Assembly (NCBI RefSeq): GCF_006782915.1
Contig: NZ_VCNP01000026.1
Span: forward strand, 1 to 47,569
DNA length: 47,569 bases
Source of the DNA: Streptomyces calvus
Lineage (GTDB): Bacteria; Actinomycetota; Actinomycetes; Streptomycetales; Streptomycetaceae
Direction of reading: 5' to 3'
Shown here: positions 24,401 to 34,015 of the stretch, in pieces
Layout: the number at the start of each line of letters is the position of its first letter
How positions within the stretch are numbered: position 1 is the stretch's first letter
Program-made: the position numbers and the translations under genes
Notes under the pieces: generated by a model
Seen by the model: only the letters and a program-made list of their open reading frames with translations
Database searches by the model: none
What the model was told of the DNA's origin: nothing

Positions 24401-25069
24401 ATGACCCGAACCCCTGCCGAGCCGCTGCCCGTGACCGCGGACGACCTCGAGCACGCCGTCCGACTCGCCGTCACCACGCTCCGGGAGGCGCCCCCGGCGG
24501 CCTGGGACGGCAGGGCCGGCTCGCTGGAGTGGGACTGCTGGGAGACCGTCGAGCACCTCAGCGACGATCTCTTCGCCTATGCCGCCCAGCTCGGACCCCA
24601 GACCCCGCCGATGGACGGCGAGGTGCCCTTCGTGTGGCACAGCCGCAGGCCCGGCGGTCCCGCCAACGTCGTGCACGCGGACCGCGCCGCGGGACCCGCC
24701 GGTCTGTTGCAGGTGCTGGAGGCGAGCGGTGCGCTGCTGGTCGCCATGGTGCGGACGACGCCGTCGCGGGTTCGCGCCCACCACGTCTTCGGGGCGTCGG
24801 ATCCCGAGGGCTTCGCCGCGATGGGGATCGTGGAGACCCTGGTGCACACCCATGATCTGGCCGAAGGCCTCGGGCTCGGCTGGGAGCCGCCCGCCGGTCT
24901 GTGCTCGCGCGTGCTCACCCGGCTGTTCCCGGACGCCCCGTCGACCACGGACCCGTGGCCCACCCTGCTGTGGGCCACCGGACGCGCCGAACTGCCCGGG
25001 CACCCGCGGCTCACCACCTGGCGCTGGCACGGCACGCCCCGGTCCCAGCCGGCCGGGCGGCACACCTAG
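24401..25069 (+). CDS. DinB/maleylpyruvate isomerase-like protein (mycothiol-dependent type)
   Basis: 222 residues. WDCWETVEHLSDDLFAYA near residue 45 and VETLVHTHDLAEGLG near 150 give the His/Asp/His metal triad of the DinB-like fold used with mycothiol in actinobacteria. A thiol-dependent isomerase or transferase is likely; substrate unknown. Its stop overlaps the stop of the convergent lipoprotein gene by 4 nt (CCTAGG). Confidence 0.82.
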   Translation: MTRTPAEPLPVTADDLEHAVRLAVTTLREAPPAAWDGRAGSLEWDCWETVEHLSDDLFAYAAQLGPQTPPMDGEVPFVWHSRRPGGPANVVHADRAAGPAGLLQVLEASGALLVAMVRTTPSRVRAHHVFGASDPEGFAAMGIVETLVHTHDLAEGLGLGWEPPAGLCSRVLTRLFPDAPSTTDPWPTLLWATGRAELPGHPRLTTWRWHGTPRSQPAGRHT

Positions 25070-25818
25070 GACGTCGGGAGCTGGCCGCCGTAGTCCAGCG
25101 TCTCGTCCTCGGCCGGCTTCTCCAGGGGGAAGTCGGTGCCCCACGCGGAGAAGGTGAGCGTGCCCGCCCCGCCGGCCCGCACCAGGCGCACCGGGTACGG
25201 CTTGCCCTCGAGCGAGACGTCCAGGGTGCCGCCGGAGCCCTTGTCGCCGGTGACCCGGATGGTGCGCAGGCCCGACTGCTCGTGGTGGCCGTCCGTGGCC
25301 AGCTTGCCGTGCAGCGTCAGCAGGCCTCCCAGGAGCACGTTCTTGTCCGTGAAGCCGATGAACTTCTTGTACGACGGATCGCCCTGGGGCACCTTCACGT
25401 ACTTCTCGGCGAGCTTCGCGGCCGCCGCCGCGTCCGCCCTGCCGTCGTCCTCGCCGTCCCCGTGACCCCAGAAACCGGCGCCGGCCTTGAGGTACAGCTC
25501 GTCGTCGATCCGCAGGAGACGAAACGTCTCCCCCTTGGTGGTGACCGAGCCGATGCCGCCCTTCTCCTTCAGCCGCATGTCGAGCGTGTACGTGCGTCCG
25601 CTGGTCACCACGGTGCCGTGCAGCCGCACCGTGCCGACCGAACCGGCGGCCTGCTGCGCTCTGCCCTGGATCTTGTCGGCGGGCAGCCTGCCGACCCCGT
25701 TCGTCCCCTCGTTCGGATCCTCGGCACATCCCGTGAGCGCCGTCCCCGTCGCGAGCAGTGCGCACACGGCGCCGGCCAGCACGGCCCGGCGGGAACGGCC
25801 CTGGGAGATCGGAATCAC
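25066..25818 (-). CDS. lipoprotein
   Basis: 250 residues, GTG start. The signal peptide has RSRR, a hydrophobic core and the lipobox ALTGC, with Cys31 as the lipid anchor, so it sits on the outer face of the membrane. The mature part has TVRLHGTVVTSGRTYTLDMR and TTKGETFRLLRIDDELYLKA, strands like the LppX/LprG beta-sheet fold that carries lipids in mycobacteria; this link is only a resemblance. It is divergent from the MgtE-N gene. Confidence 0.85.
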   Translation of the reverse strand: MIPISQGRSRRAVLAGAVCALLATGTALTGCAEDPNEGTNGVGRLPADKIQGRAQQAAGSVGTVRLHGTVVTSGRTYTLDMRLKEKGGIGSVTTKGETFRLLRIDDELYLKAGAGFWGHGDGEDDGRADAAAAAKLAEKYVKVPQGDPSYKKFIGFTDKNVLLGGLLTLHGKLATDGHHEQSGLRTIRVTGDKGSGGTLDVSLEGKPYPVRLVRAGGAGTLTFSAWGTDFPLEKPAEDETLDYGGQLPTS

Positions 25819-26032
25819 AGGTGGGCTGCCTCTCTGACGGGGGACCTGAACGGCGTACCGCAGGGTACCGGGGTCGGGGAGGCCTCTCGGAGCCAGTCCG
25901 TCCGGACCGGCCGCGAGGGCACGGCCGATCGGTACGGGCTAGCCTGAAGCCCACCCGAGCGGGCAATCCGGAAAACAAACGCAGCAGGCAGTACACGGCC
26001 ACGAAACTCCCGCACGCAAAGGAGCCGCCGCC

Positions 26033-27316
26033 ATGGCAGGGGGCGCCCCCCGGTTCTTCGTCTCCCACGTCTCCGGCGTCGCCGTCTTCGACCCGGCCGG
26101 CGACCAGGTGGGCCGTGTGCGCGACCTGGTCGTCGTCCTGCGGGTCGGCAGCCGCCCGCCCCGGCTGCTCGGCATGGTGGTGGAACTCTCCACCCGCCGC
26201 CGCATCTTCCTGCCCATGAACCGCGTGACCGCCGTGCAGTCCGGCCAGGTCATCACCACCGGTGTGCTCAACGTCCGGCGCTTCGAGCAGCGGCCCACCG
26301 AGCGGCTCGTTTTCGGTGAGCTGCTGGACCGTCGGGTCACGCTCGTGGAGAGCGGCGAGGAGGTCACCGTCCTGGACCTGTCGGTGCATCAGCTGCCGGC
26401 CCGCCGCGAGTGGGAGATCGACCGCGTCTTCGTGCGCAAGGGCAAGAAGGGCGGCGCGTTCCGGCGCAGCAAGGGCGAGACGCTGACCGTCGAGTGGTCC
26501 GCGGTCACCGGCTTCTCCCTGGAGGAGCACGGGCAGGGCGCCGAGAACCTGCTCGCCACGTTCGAGCAGCTGCGCCCCGCCGACCTCGCCAACGTCCTGC
26601 ACCACCTCTCCCCCAAGCGTCGCGCGGAGGTCGCCGCCGCCCTCGACGACGACCGGCTCGCCGACGTGCTGGAGGAACTGCCCGAGGACGACCAGATCGA
26701 GATCCTCGGCAAGCTGAAGGAGGAGCGCGCCGCGGACGTTCTGGAGGCCATGGACCCCGACGACGCGGCCGACCTGCTCGGCGAGCTGCCGGAGGCCGAC
26801 AAGGAGCGCCTGCTGAGCCTGATGCAGCCCGGCGACGCGGCCGACATGCGGCGCCTGATGTCGTACGAGGAGCACACCGCGGGCGGTCTGATGACGACCG
26901 AGCCGATCGTGCTGCGGCCGGACGCGACGGTCGCGGACGCCCTCGCCCGGATCCGCGAACCCGACCTCTCCCCGGCGCACGCCGCGCAGATCTACGTCTG
27001 CCGCCCGCCGGAGGAGACGCCGACCGGCAAGTACCTGGGCACCGTCCACTTCCAGCGGCTGCTGCGCGACCCGCCGTACACCCTGGTCGGCTCGATCCTG
27101 GACGCCGACCTGCAGCCCCTGGACCCGGACGCGGCACTGCCGGTGGTCGCCGGGTTCTTCGCCGCGTACGACATGGTCGCGGCGCCCGTGGTGGACGAGG
27201 CGGGCTCGCTGCTGGGCGCGGTGACGGTGGACGACGTGCTGGACCACATGCTGCCGGAGGACTGGCGGGAGACCGAGTTCCACCTCGACGAGGGGGTGGT
27301 GACCGATGGCTCCTGA
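26033..27316 (+). CDS. MgtE N-domain/CBS protein without a channel domain
   Basis: 427 residues, AAAGGAG 9 nt before ATG. Order: a PRC-barrel-like start (FFVSHVSGVAVFDPAGDQVG), a linker to about 165, the MgtE_N superhelix (LRPADLANVLHHLSPKRR through EADKERLLSLMQPGDAADM), then two CBS units ending at DDVLDHMLPEDW. In the channel MgtE these domains sense Mg2+. Here there is no hydrophobic segment, so it is a soluble sensor or regulator. It overlaps DUF1003 by 11 nt. A -10-like TAGCCT lies at 25940-25945. Confidence 0.92.
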   Translation: MAGGAPRFFVSHVSGVAVFDPAGDQVGRVRDLVVVLRVGSRPPRLLGMVVELSTRRRIFLPMNRVTAVQSGQVITTGVLNVRRFEQRPTERLVFGELLDRRVTLVESGEEVTVLDLSVHQLPARREWEIDRVFVRKGKKGGAFRRSKGETLTVEWSAVTGFSLEEHGQGAENLLATFEQLRPADLANVLHHLSPKRRAEVAAALDDDRLADVLEELPEDDQIEILGKLKEERAADVLEAMDPDDAADLLGELPEADKERLLSLMQPGDAADMRRLMSYEEHTAGGLMTTEPIVLRPDATVADALARIREPDLSPAHAAQIYVCRPPEETPTGKYLGTVHFQRLLRDPPYTLVGSILDADLQPLDPDAALPVVAGFFAAYDMVAAPVVDEAGSLLGAVTVDDVLDHMLPEDWRETEFHLDEGVVTDGS

Positions 27317-27914
27317 GCGCGACGGCACGCGCGAGCGCCAGCCGGTCGGCGCCACCGCCGCCGGCCGGCCGCGGGCGCCCCGGCTGGACCAGCCGCGGCC
27401 TCCCCGGCGGCGGATCCTGCCCGAGTGGGACCCGGACGCCTTCGGGCGGTTGTCGGAGCGGGTCGCGCGCTTCATCGGCACCGGCCGGTTCCTGGTCTGG
27501 ATGACGGTCGTCATCATCGTGTGGGTGCTGTGGAACGTGTCCGCGCCGCGCGATCTGCGGTTCGACGAGTACCCGTTCATCTTCCTGACGCTGGCGCTGT
27601 CCCTCCAGGCCTCCTACGCGGCGCCGCTGATCCTGCTCGCGCAGAACCGGCAGGACGACCGCGACCGGGTCAACCTGGAGCAGGACCGCAAGCAGAACGA
27701 GCGGTCGATCGCCGACACCGAGTACCTGACCCGGGAGATCGCCGCCCTGCGCATCGGGCTCGGCGAGGTGGCCACGCGGGACTGGATCCGCTCGGAGCTC
27801 CAGGACGTGATCAAGGAGCTGGAAGGACGGCAGAACGGACACAAGGACCACCACGGCTCGTTCCCGGCGATGCGGGCGGAACACCCGCCGGGACGTGACG
27901 CAGACGACCACTGA
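27306..27914 (+). CDS. DUF1003 membrane protein
   Basis: 202 residues. A Pro/Arg-rich N-terminus precedes two membrane helices (LVWMTVVIIVWVLWNV and FIFLTLALSLQASYAAPLIL). The family signature DEYPFIFLTLALSLQASYAA is clear. A charged C-terminal half (AQNRQDDRDRVNLEQDRK) is helical. It is coupled to the MgtE-N/CBS gene by overlap, suggesting a joint membrane module, perhaps with that protein as cytoplasmic sensor. Function is unproven. Confidence 0.9.
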   Translation: MAPERDGTRERQPVGATAAGRPRAPRLDQPRPPRRRILPEWDPDAFGRLSERVARFIGTGRFLVWMTVVIIVWVLWNVSAPRDLRFDEYPFIFLTLALSLQASYAAPLILLAQNRQDDRDRVNLEQDRKQNERSIADTEYLTREIAALRIGLGEVATRDWIRSELQDVIKELEGRQNGHKDHHGSFPAMRAEHPPGRDADDH

Positions 27915-27944
27915 CGGACTTACCGGCGGGTGTACCCGGCGCCG

Positions 27945-27957
27945 TACCATCGTCTCT
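27945..27957 (+). promoter_or_regulatory. leaderless-type promoter of mrp
   Basis: TACCAT, then CGTCTCT (7 nt), then ATG. A -35 candidate TTACCG lies at 27920-27925 with a long 19-nt spacer. Confidence 0.5.
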
Positions 27958-29091
27958 ATGGCTACGGAAGACGCGGTGCGCGAGGCACTGGCGACGGTGA
28001 ACGACCCCGAGATCAACCGGCCGATCACCGAACTCGGCATGGTCAAATCGGTGGAGATCGGCGCGGACGGGGCGGTCGCGGTCACCGTGTACCTGACGGT
28101 CTCCGGCTGTCCCATGCGGGACACCATCACGCAGCGCGTGACGGACGCCGTCGCGCGGGTCGAGGGCGTCACCCGGGTCGACGTGACGCTGGACGTCATG
28201 AGCGACGAGCAGCGCAAGGAGCTGGCGAACGCGCTGCGCGGCGGCCAGACCGAGCGCGAGGTGCCGTTCGCCAAGCCGGGCAGCCTGACCCGTGTGTACG
28301 CGGTCGCCTCCGGCAAGGGCGGCGTCGGCAAGTCCTCGGTGACGGTGAACCTGGCGGCGGCGATGGCGGCCGACGGGCTGAAGGTCGGTGTCGTGGACGC
28401 CGACATCTACGGCCACTCGGTGCCGCGCATGCTGGGCGCCGACGGGCGTCCCACCCAGGTCGAGAACATGATCATGCCGCCGTCGGCGAACGGCGTGAAG
28501 GTCATCTCCATCGGCATGTTCACCCCGGGCAACGCGCCGGTGGTGTGGCGCGGCCCGATGCTGCACCGCGCGCTCCAGCAGTTCCTGGCGGACGTGTACT
28601 GGGGCGACCTGGACGTGCTGCTGCTCGACCTGCCGCCCGGCACCGGCGACATCGCGATCTCCGTGGCGCAGCTGGTGCCGAACGCCGAGATCCTGGTCGT
28701 CACCACGCCCCAGCAGGCGGCGGCCGAGGTGGCCGAGCGGGCCGGGTCGATCGCCGTGCAGACGCACCAGAAGATCGTCGGCGTGGTCGAGAACATGTCC
28801 GGGCTGCCCTGCCCGCACTGCGGCGAGATGGTCGACGTCTTCGGCACCGGCGGCGGCCAGACGGTCGCCGACGGCCTGACCCGCACCACCGGTACGAACG
28901 TCCCCGTGCTCGGCGCGATCCCGATCGACGTGCGGCTGCGCGAGGGCGGCGACGAGGGCAAGCCGGTCGTCCTGTCCGACCCGGACTCCCCGGCGGGCGC
29001 CGCGCTGCGTTCGATCGCCGGGAAGCTCGGCGGCCGTCAGCGAGGGCTTGCGGGGCTGTCCCTGGGCATCACGCCGCGCAACAAGTTCTGA
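27958..29091 (+). CDS. mrp: Mrp/ApbC family Fe-S cluster carrier ATPase
   Basis: 377 residues. An N-terminal MIP18-like domain (EINRPITELGMVKSVEI) is followed by a P-loop ATPase with the deviant Walker A GKGGVGKSS (about 119-127) and LLLDLPPGTGDIAIS. CPHC near the end of the ATPase domain can bind the [4Fe-4S] cluster shared across the dimer. It delivers clusters to apo-proteins. A longer frame from 27895 lies inside DUF1003 and is rejected. Confidence 0.94.
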   Translation: MATEDAVREALATVNDPEINRPITELGMVKSVEIGADGAVAVTVYLTVSGCPMRDTITQRVTDAVARVEGVTRVDVTLDVMSDEQRKELANALRGGQTEREVPFAKPGSLTRVYAVASGKGGVGKSSVTVNLAAAMAADGLKVGVVDADIYGHSVPRMLGADGRPTQVENMIMPPSANGVKVISIGMFTPGNAPVVWRGPMLHRALQQFLADVYWGDLDVLLLDLPPGTGDIAISVAQLVPNAEILVVTTPQQAAAEVAERAGSIAVQTHQKIVGVVENMSGLPCPHCGEMVDVFGTGGGQTVADGLTRTTGTNVPVLGAIPIDVRLREGGDEGKPVVLSDPDSPAGAALRSIAGKLGGRQRGLAGLSLGITPRNKF

Positions 29092-29153
29092 GGGCCTGAA
29101 GGCTCCCCGGGCCTGCGGGCCCACCGGTTTCCGAGGGCATGGGGTGCGTTACG

Positions 29154-29192
29154 CGCGGAGGGCGCCGTCCGGCGAGGACGGCGCCCTCCGCG
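29154..29192 (+). terminator. terminator after mrp
   Basis: A perfect 17-bp stem beginning CGCGGAGGGCGCC, loop GGCGA, followed by TTT. A 22-bp sequence (gccggtcgtgccgcccggcg type) is repeated twice in the gap that follows, at about 29215-29262. Confidence 0.85.
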
Positions 29193-29272
29193 TTTCCGCT
29201 CAGGAGTACCGGTCGTGCCGCCCGGCGGTGCCGGTCGTGCCGCCCAGCGGTGCCGGTCGGCGTGCGGGCGGC

Positions 29273-29947
29273 TCAGTCCTGGTAGGCCGCGATGTCCTTG
29301 ACCACGGCGAAACCGAGACCGTACGCGCTCATGCCCCGGCCGTACGCGCCCACGTGCACGCCCGCCCGGGTGGAGCCGGCGAGCACCCAGCCGAATTCGG
29401 ACTCCCGGTAGTGGAACGGCGTCGGCACGCCGTCCACGGGCAGCGACAGCGTCGACCAGTCCGGGCTCTCCAGGTCGTCGGCGAGGACCCAGGCGGTCTC
29501 CGTCTGCTGCTCCAGCCAGTCGTCGCGCAGCGCGTGGTCCATCTGGCCGGGCCAGGTGAAGGACAGCAGCCCCACGCCGGCGAGCCAGGCGGCGGAGGAG
29601 ACCGAGGTGGCCTCCAGCAGACCGGTGCCGTCGGCGCTGCGGCGCACCGGGTTGGCGGCCACGGTCACCACGACCGCGAACTTCTCCTTGGCGTCCTGGT
29701 CGGTCCCGGCCGCGTACTCGCTGCGCACCGACGGCTCGTCGCCGTGTCCGAGCGATCCGTGTTCGACGGCCCCGTCGGCCGCCAGTCCGACCTGCATCAG
29801 CCGGCGCGGTCCCGTGAACGCCTCGTCGAGGCCGTACCACGGGAAGGGCGCGCGCAGGTAGCCGTCGACCGCAGGCCGGGCGGAGTGGACGGGTGGTCCG
29901 TCCTCCGCGGCCGGCGCCTGCGCGACTGCCCGACTCGTCGTCTCCAT
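29273..29947 (-). CDS. hypothetical protein
   Basis: 224 residues from ATG 29947, which has GAGGAGG 9-11 nt upstream; GTG 30043 would add 32 residues without a ribosome site. Segments such as RAPFPWYGLDEAFTGPRRLM and ESEFGWVLAGSTRAGVHVGA suggest a mixed alpha/beta soluble protein. It lies between tatB and mrp, but I can assign no family. The 248-bp gap up to tatB shows no other gene. Confidence 0.75.
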   Translation of the reverse strand: METTSRAVAQAPAAEDGPPVHSARPAVDGYLRAPFPWYGLDEAFTGPRRLMQVGLAADGAVEHGSLGHGDEPSVRSEYAAGTDQDAKEKFAVVVTVAANPVRRSADGTGLLEATSVSSAAWLAGVGLLSFTWPGQMDHALRDDWLEQQTETAWVLADDLESPDWSTLSLPVDGVPTPFHYRESEFGWVLAGSTRAGVHVGAYGRGMSAYGLGFAVVKDIAAYQD

Positions 29948-30195
29948 GTACCCGGACGCCTCCTCGCTCTCGTCGGACCGGGCGGCCCGCCCCCCTTCGG
30001 GCGTACTCGTCCGTTCCGCACAACAACTGGGCAGCATAGCCACCCTGCCATCACTGCCCGGGAAACCGCCCGGCGCTTAGGTCGCTCGGAGGTACGGATC
30101 AGGCCGTGCGAGGCACGGTGCGGAGTATGAAACGCGTCACGTGCGCCGGGGTGTACGCCCCTGTGCGCCAGGCTGCGGGCCGTGTCCGGCCGGGC

Positions 30196-30624
30196 TCAGG
30201 TGGCGTCCGCGTCGAAGGGCGGGCGCTCGTCCGCCGCCCGGGTCTCCGGCTTTTTGGTCATGTCCACACGGCCGGTGGAGGACGGCGCGGCGGAGTCGCT
30301 GTCGCGGCCGTGGACGGCGTCCGTGACCTCGGCCATCTCCTTCTTCAGGTCGAAGCCGTTGCGGATCTCCTTGAGCCCCAGGTCGTCGTTGTCCAGCTGC
30401 TTGCGGATGAACGTCTTGGGGTTGAGGTCCTCGAACTCGAAGTCCTTGAACTCCGGGCCGAGTTCCTGCCGGATGTCCTGCTTGGCGCTCTCCGAGAAGT
30501 CGCGGATCTTCCGGATCGTGCGTGTGACGTCCTGGATGACCTTGGGGAGCTTGTCCGGACCGAAGACGAGCACGGCGAGGACGATGAGCGTGACCAGCTC
30601 GAGCGGTCCTATGTCATTGAACAC
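30196..30624 (-). CDS. tatB: Sec-independent (Tat) translocase protein TatB
   Basis: 142 residues. The N-terminal membrane helix LELVTLIVLAVLVFGPDKLP has the FGP hinge. The following amphipathic helix KVIQDVTRTIRKIRDFSES and long acidic tail are of TatB type, and with TatA and TatC it exports folded proteins. GAGGAGC lies upstream of the ATG. It is last in the sigma - anti-sigma - htrA - tatB order. A run of seven T at about 30766-30772 in the gap before it is unusual for this GC content. Confidence 0.92.
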   Translation of the reverse strand: MFNDIGPLELVTLIVLAVLVFGPDKLPKVIQDVTRTIRKIRDFSESAKQDIRQELGPEFKDFEFEDLNPKTFIRKQLDNDDLGLKEIRNGFDLKKEMAEVTDAVHGRDSDSAAPSSTGRVDMTKKPETRAADERPPFDADAT

Positions 30625-30806
30625 CTGAAGCTCCTCGCGATGCCTTCGGTCCTCGGCCCTCGGTGGCGGCTGTGGTCTTCCGTGGTCCGGGCCGGGTCCA
30701 CGGTACCCGGCCCGCCCCTACGACCGGTACTGTCCCGTGGGCCACTGGTGCGTGTACGTGTGCGGTTTTTTTCGGAAGTTCGCCGTCCCGTGCCGTTCCG
30801 TACCTC

Positions 30807-32882
30807 TCAGCCGCCGTCCGAGGAGCCGAGGACGAGGGACACCTTCCGCTCCGTCCCGTCCCGTTCCAGCGTCAGCTCCAGGCGGTCGCCGGGGCGGTGG
30901 GCGCGGATCTTGACGATGAGTTCCTCACCGGAGTGGACACGTCGGCCGTCGACCTCCGTGATGACGTCGCCGGAACGGATCCCGGCCCTGGCTCCGGGGC
31001 CGCCGGTGACGACCGCGGGGCCGCCGTCGCCGCCCTTGTCCGCGACGCGCGCGCCGTCGCCGCTGTAGTCCATGTCGAGGGTGATACCGATCACCGGGTG
31101 GGCGGCCCTGCCGGTGTTGATCAGTTCCTCGGCGACGCGCTTGCCCTGGTTGATCGGGATGGCGAAGCCGAGCCCTATGGAGCCGGCCTGGCCGCCGTCG
31201 AGGTCGGCGCCGCCGCCGGCGGAACGGATGGCGGAGTTGATGCCGATCACCCGGGCCTCGGCGTCGAGGAGGGGGCCTCCGGAGTTGCCGGGGTTGATGG
31301 GCGCGTCGGTCTGCAGGGCGTCGACGTACGACACGTCGCTGCCGTCGCCCTTCTCACCGCCGGCGGTGATGGGCCGTTCCTTGGCGCTGATGATGCCGGA
31401 GGTGACGGTGCCGGCCAGGTCGAAGGGGGCGCCGATGGCGACGACGGGGTCGCCGACCCGCACGTTGTCGGAGTTGCCGAGGGGCAGCGGGCTGAGCCCG
31501 TTGACTCCCTTGACCTTGACGACGGCGAGGTCGTAGCCGCTGTCCCGGCCGACCACGGTGGCCTCGGCGGTGTCGCCGCTGTTGAAGGTGACGGTGATCT
31601 CGCCGTCGTCCCCGGCGGGTTCGACGACGTGGTTGTTGGTGAGGATGTGGCCGCGTTCGTCGAGGACGAATCCGGTGCCGGTGCCGGCCTCCCCGGCGCC
31701 GCTGACGTGCAGGGTGACGACGCTGGGCAGGGCCTGCGCGGCGATTCCGGCGACGCTGTCCGGGTCCCGCCCGGCCGCCTCCTTGTTCGCCTGCGGCAGC
31801 TCGACGCTGCCGACGCCGCCGTTGCGCTCCAGATACACGCCGACCGTACCGCCGATGCCGCCGGAGACGAGGGCGAGCAGCAGCGCGGCGCCGACGACCG
31901 TGCGGCGGGCCCGCCGGCGCCGCAGCTTCTCGTCCTCCGCGACGGGGTCGGCCTGCTGCAACGGGGCGTTCGCGGCGGCCGCCCACGGGTCGTAGCGGCC
32001 CCAGGGGTCGGCGGCGGCCGGGGCGTCCTGGGTGGGGGCGGCGGCCGGGACGGGGACAGGGGCGGGGGCGGGGGCGGGCGGTGCGGCGGGAACGGCGTGG
32101 GGAGCGACGGGCTCCGGTGTCACGGGCGGTGCCGGGACCGCCATGCCGTGCGCCGGCGTGGCCGCCGGATGCTGCACGGGCGGCGCGGGCGCCCAGGGGC
32201 CCGGTTCGCCGTAGGGCGGGGTGCTGTACGGGTCGGGATCGTGCAACGGCTTCGGCTGCTCGGCCCCGGCCCCGGGCGGTCCACTTGCCACCACGGGCGC
32301 ACCGACCTCGGCGGGCGGCGCGGCGGCCGGGGCGGTGTGGACCGGACCGGTGGGCACGCCGGACTCCATGGCTGCTCCGCCCTGCACCGGCGCGGACACG
32401 GAGGGATCGGCGGGCGGCCCCGTGGGCGGGGCGGTAGGTGTGGGCGGAGCGGTAGGTGTCGGCGCGGTCTGGGAAGGACCGGCGACCGGTCCCTCGTGCA
32501 CGGAAGCAGCCGCGTTGCGCGCCGGCGCAGGCGCATCCGGTTCGGTGGTCGCGTCACCGGGAGCGGCAGAGTGCACCGGCGCGGGCGCGGCGGGCTCCGC
32601 GGTCGGCCCGGTGGTGGCGGAGGCCCGGGCGCCGACGGGAGCGTCCGGGTCGGCGGGGATGCGGGCGGGCACGGTGGGCGGTCCGGCCGGTCCGGGGGCC
32701 GTCCCGGGGGCGGCGGCGGAGGGCTCGGGACTTCGAGGGCGGTCCAGTTCGTAGTCGCCCTCGTGGTGCTCCACGGCGACGGCACCCGCCGCCTCGGGAC
32801 GCGCCAGTTCGAAGTCCCCGTCGGGCCCCTCCGGGCACACGGTCGGTTCCTCCCCCGATGGGCCCGGCTTCCCCTCGTTCAT
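30807..32882 (-). CDS. membrane-anchored HtrA-like serine protease with PDZ domain
   Basis: 691 residues, ATG 32882 with GGGGAG just upstream. The 320-residue N-terminal region is Pro/Ala-rich and disordered in the cytoplasm; a membrane helix lies at about 325-347 (VVGAALLLALVSGGIGG). The trypsin-like domain outside has the triad His (LTNNHVV, about 417), Asp (YDLAVVKV, about 450) and Ser (NPGNSGGP, about 534). One PDZ domain ends the protein (GIRSGDVITEVDGRRV). It degrades or senses misfolded envelope proteins. The position behind sigma/anti-sigma points to an envelope-stress regulon. Confidence 0.94.
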   Translation of the reverse strand: MNEGKPGPSGEEPTVCPEGPDGDFELARPEAAGAVAVEHHEGDYELDRPRSPEPSAAAPGTAPGPAGPPTVPARIPADPDAPVGARASATTGPTAEPAAPAPVHSAAPGDATTEPDAPAPARNAAASVHEGPVAGPSQTAPTPTAPPTPTAPPTGPPADPSVSAPVQGGAAMESGVPTGPVHTAPAAAPPAEVGAPVVASGPPGAGAEQPKPLHDPDPYSTPPYGEPGPWAPAPPVQHPAATPAHGMAVPAPPVTPEPVAPHAVPAAPPAPAPAPVPVPAAAPTQDAPAAADPWGRYDPWAAAANAPLQQADPVAEDEKLRRRRARRTVVGAALLLALVSGGIGGTVGVYLERNGGVGSVELPQANKEAAGRDPDSVAGIAAQALPSVVTLHVSGAGEAGTGTGFVLDERGHILTNNHVVEPAGDDGEITVTFNSGDTAEATVVGRDSGYDLAVVKVKGVNGLSPLPLGNSDNVRVGDPVVAIGAPFDLAGTVTSGIISAKERPITAGGEKGDGSDVSYVDALQTDAPINPGNSGGPLLDAEARVIGINSAIRSAGGGADLDGGQAGSIGLGFAIPINQGKRVAEELINTGRAAHPVIGITLDMDYSGDGARVADKGGDGGPAVVTGGPGARAGIRSGDVITEVDGRRVHSGEELIVKIRAHRPGDRLELTLERDGTERKVSLVLGSSDGG

Positions 32883-33046
32883 GCTCTCCCCACAGCTGGA
32901 CACGGCACGGTCGTAGGCTCCTCGGCTCCGGCCTCCGGTGCTTCGCTGCGCCGGTGCGTCGGTGCCTGGCTCGGCGCCCGGCTGTGCGGGCCTGGGCGCG
33001 CCACCTGGATTCAATCAGGTTCGCGCGCCCGCGCGCAGTGGCCGGG

Positions 33047-34015
33047 TCAGCGGGCCGTGCCGGACGTGGCCGTGGGGGTGGGGGCCGGTGTCGTGGCGGT
33101 GGTGAGCAGTCCGGGCTGCGTGAGCCCGGTGGACTCGGCCCAGGCGGTCAGGGTGAGCGGCGGTGTCGAGCCGAGCGGTCGTATGAGCGGGGAGAGCGCC
33201 GTGGCACCGCCCGCCGCCGGTTTGCCGAGCGTGGGGTGGCGTTCGGCGGGCGGCGGCACGCCGGGCAGCAGCGGCGCGGAGGCCGTGGTCGGGGCTGCCG
33301 GGGTGTTCGCCTGCACGCTCTGGGCCTGCGGCTGCCCGAGCAGCGGTCCCGCGCCGCGGCGCCGCTGGGAGTCGGGCGTGGTCGTCGCGCCCGCGCCCGT
33401 CGTGCGCATCGGTGTGACGTTGCTGCCCTTGCCCGCGCCGCGCGTCTCGGTGTCGGTCGGCACCGTGGTCGCGACCCCGCCGAGCGCGATCGCGGCCAGC
33501 GACACCGCTCCGGCGGCGACGAACGCGAACCGCAGCCCGCGCGAGGACGGACGGTCGGTCTCCTGGCGGCCGACGTCGTGGATGCGGAAGCCACGGCCGC
33601 CCGGCGTGGGCGCCGGGTGTGTGGGCTCGTGCCGGCGGACCGGCGCGTAGGCGAACTCGAAGCGCTCGCCGCGCCGGGTCCCGAAGACCCCCGAGCCGCC
33701 ACCGAACCGCCCGGAGCCACCCGGCAGTCCGCCGCCCAGCGGCGGGCCGTCACCGAGGTCACCCCCGGCCGGCAGCCCCTGGAGGCGGGCCAGGAAGCTC
33801 TCGGAGGGCGGCGGCGGGGCCGCCTCCGCGAAGACGTTCTTCAGGCGGCGCTGGGCGTCCACCTCCGCCTTGCACTTGGCGCAGGTGGCGACGTGCGCCA
33901 GTACGCGCTCACGCGCGTCATGACCGAGCTCTCCGTCCACCAGGGCGGAGAGTCGGTCTCCCAGGTGCTGCTCTGCGAGGTGCCCCTCGGAAGACTTCGG
34001 CAGTGAACCGCTCAC
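33047..34015 (-). CDS. zinc-type anti-sigma factor, membrane-bound
   Basis: 322 residues; its GTG start overlaps the sigma stop as GTGA. The N-terminal ZAS domain has His...HVATCAKC (HxxxCxxC), followed by [11 protein letters not shown] single membrane helix [20 protein letters not shown] lies near 165-185, and the outer 140 residues are Pro/Thr-rich. It resembles M. tuberculosis RseA in place and motif, so it probably holds the adjacent sigma factor until stress releases it. The C-terminal tail is longer than in RseA. Confidence 0.9.
   Translation of the reverse strand: MSGSLPKSSEGHLAEQHLGDRLSALVDGELGHDARERVLAHVATCAKCKAEVDAQRRLKNVFAEAAPPPPSESFLARLQGLPAGGDLGDGPPLGGGLPGGSGRFGGGSGVFGTRRGERFEFAYAPVRRHEPTHPAPTPGGRGFRIHDVGRQETDRPSSRGLRFAFVAAGAVSLAAIALGGVATTVPTDTETRGAGKGSNVTPMRTTGAGATTTPDSQRRRGAGPLLGQPQAQSVQANTPAAPTTASAPLLPGVPPPAERHPTLGKPAAGGATALSPLIRPLGSTPPLTLTAWAESTGLTQPGLLTTATTPAPTPTATSGTAR

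Noticed and set aside
24233..27580. An 1115-codon minus-strand open frame
   Set aside because: It spans the lipoprotein gene and the antisense of MgtE-N and has shadow composition throughout.
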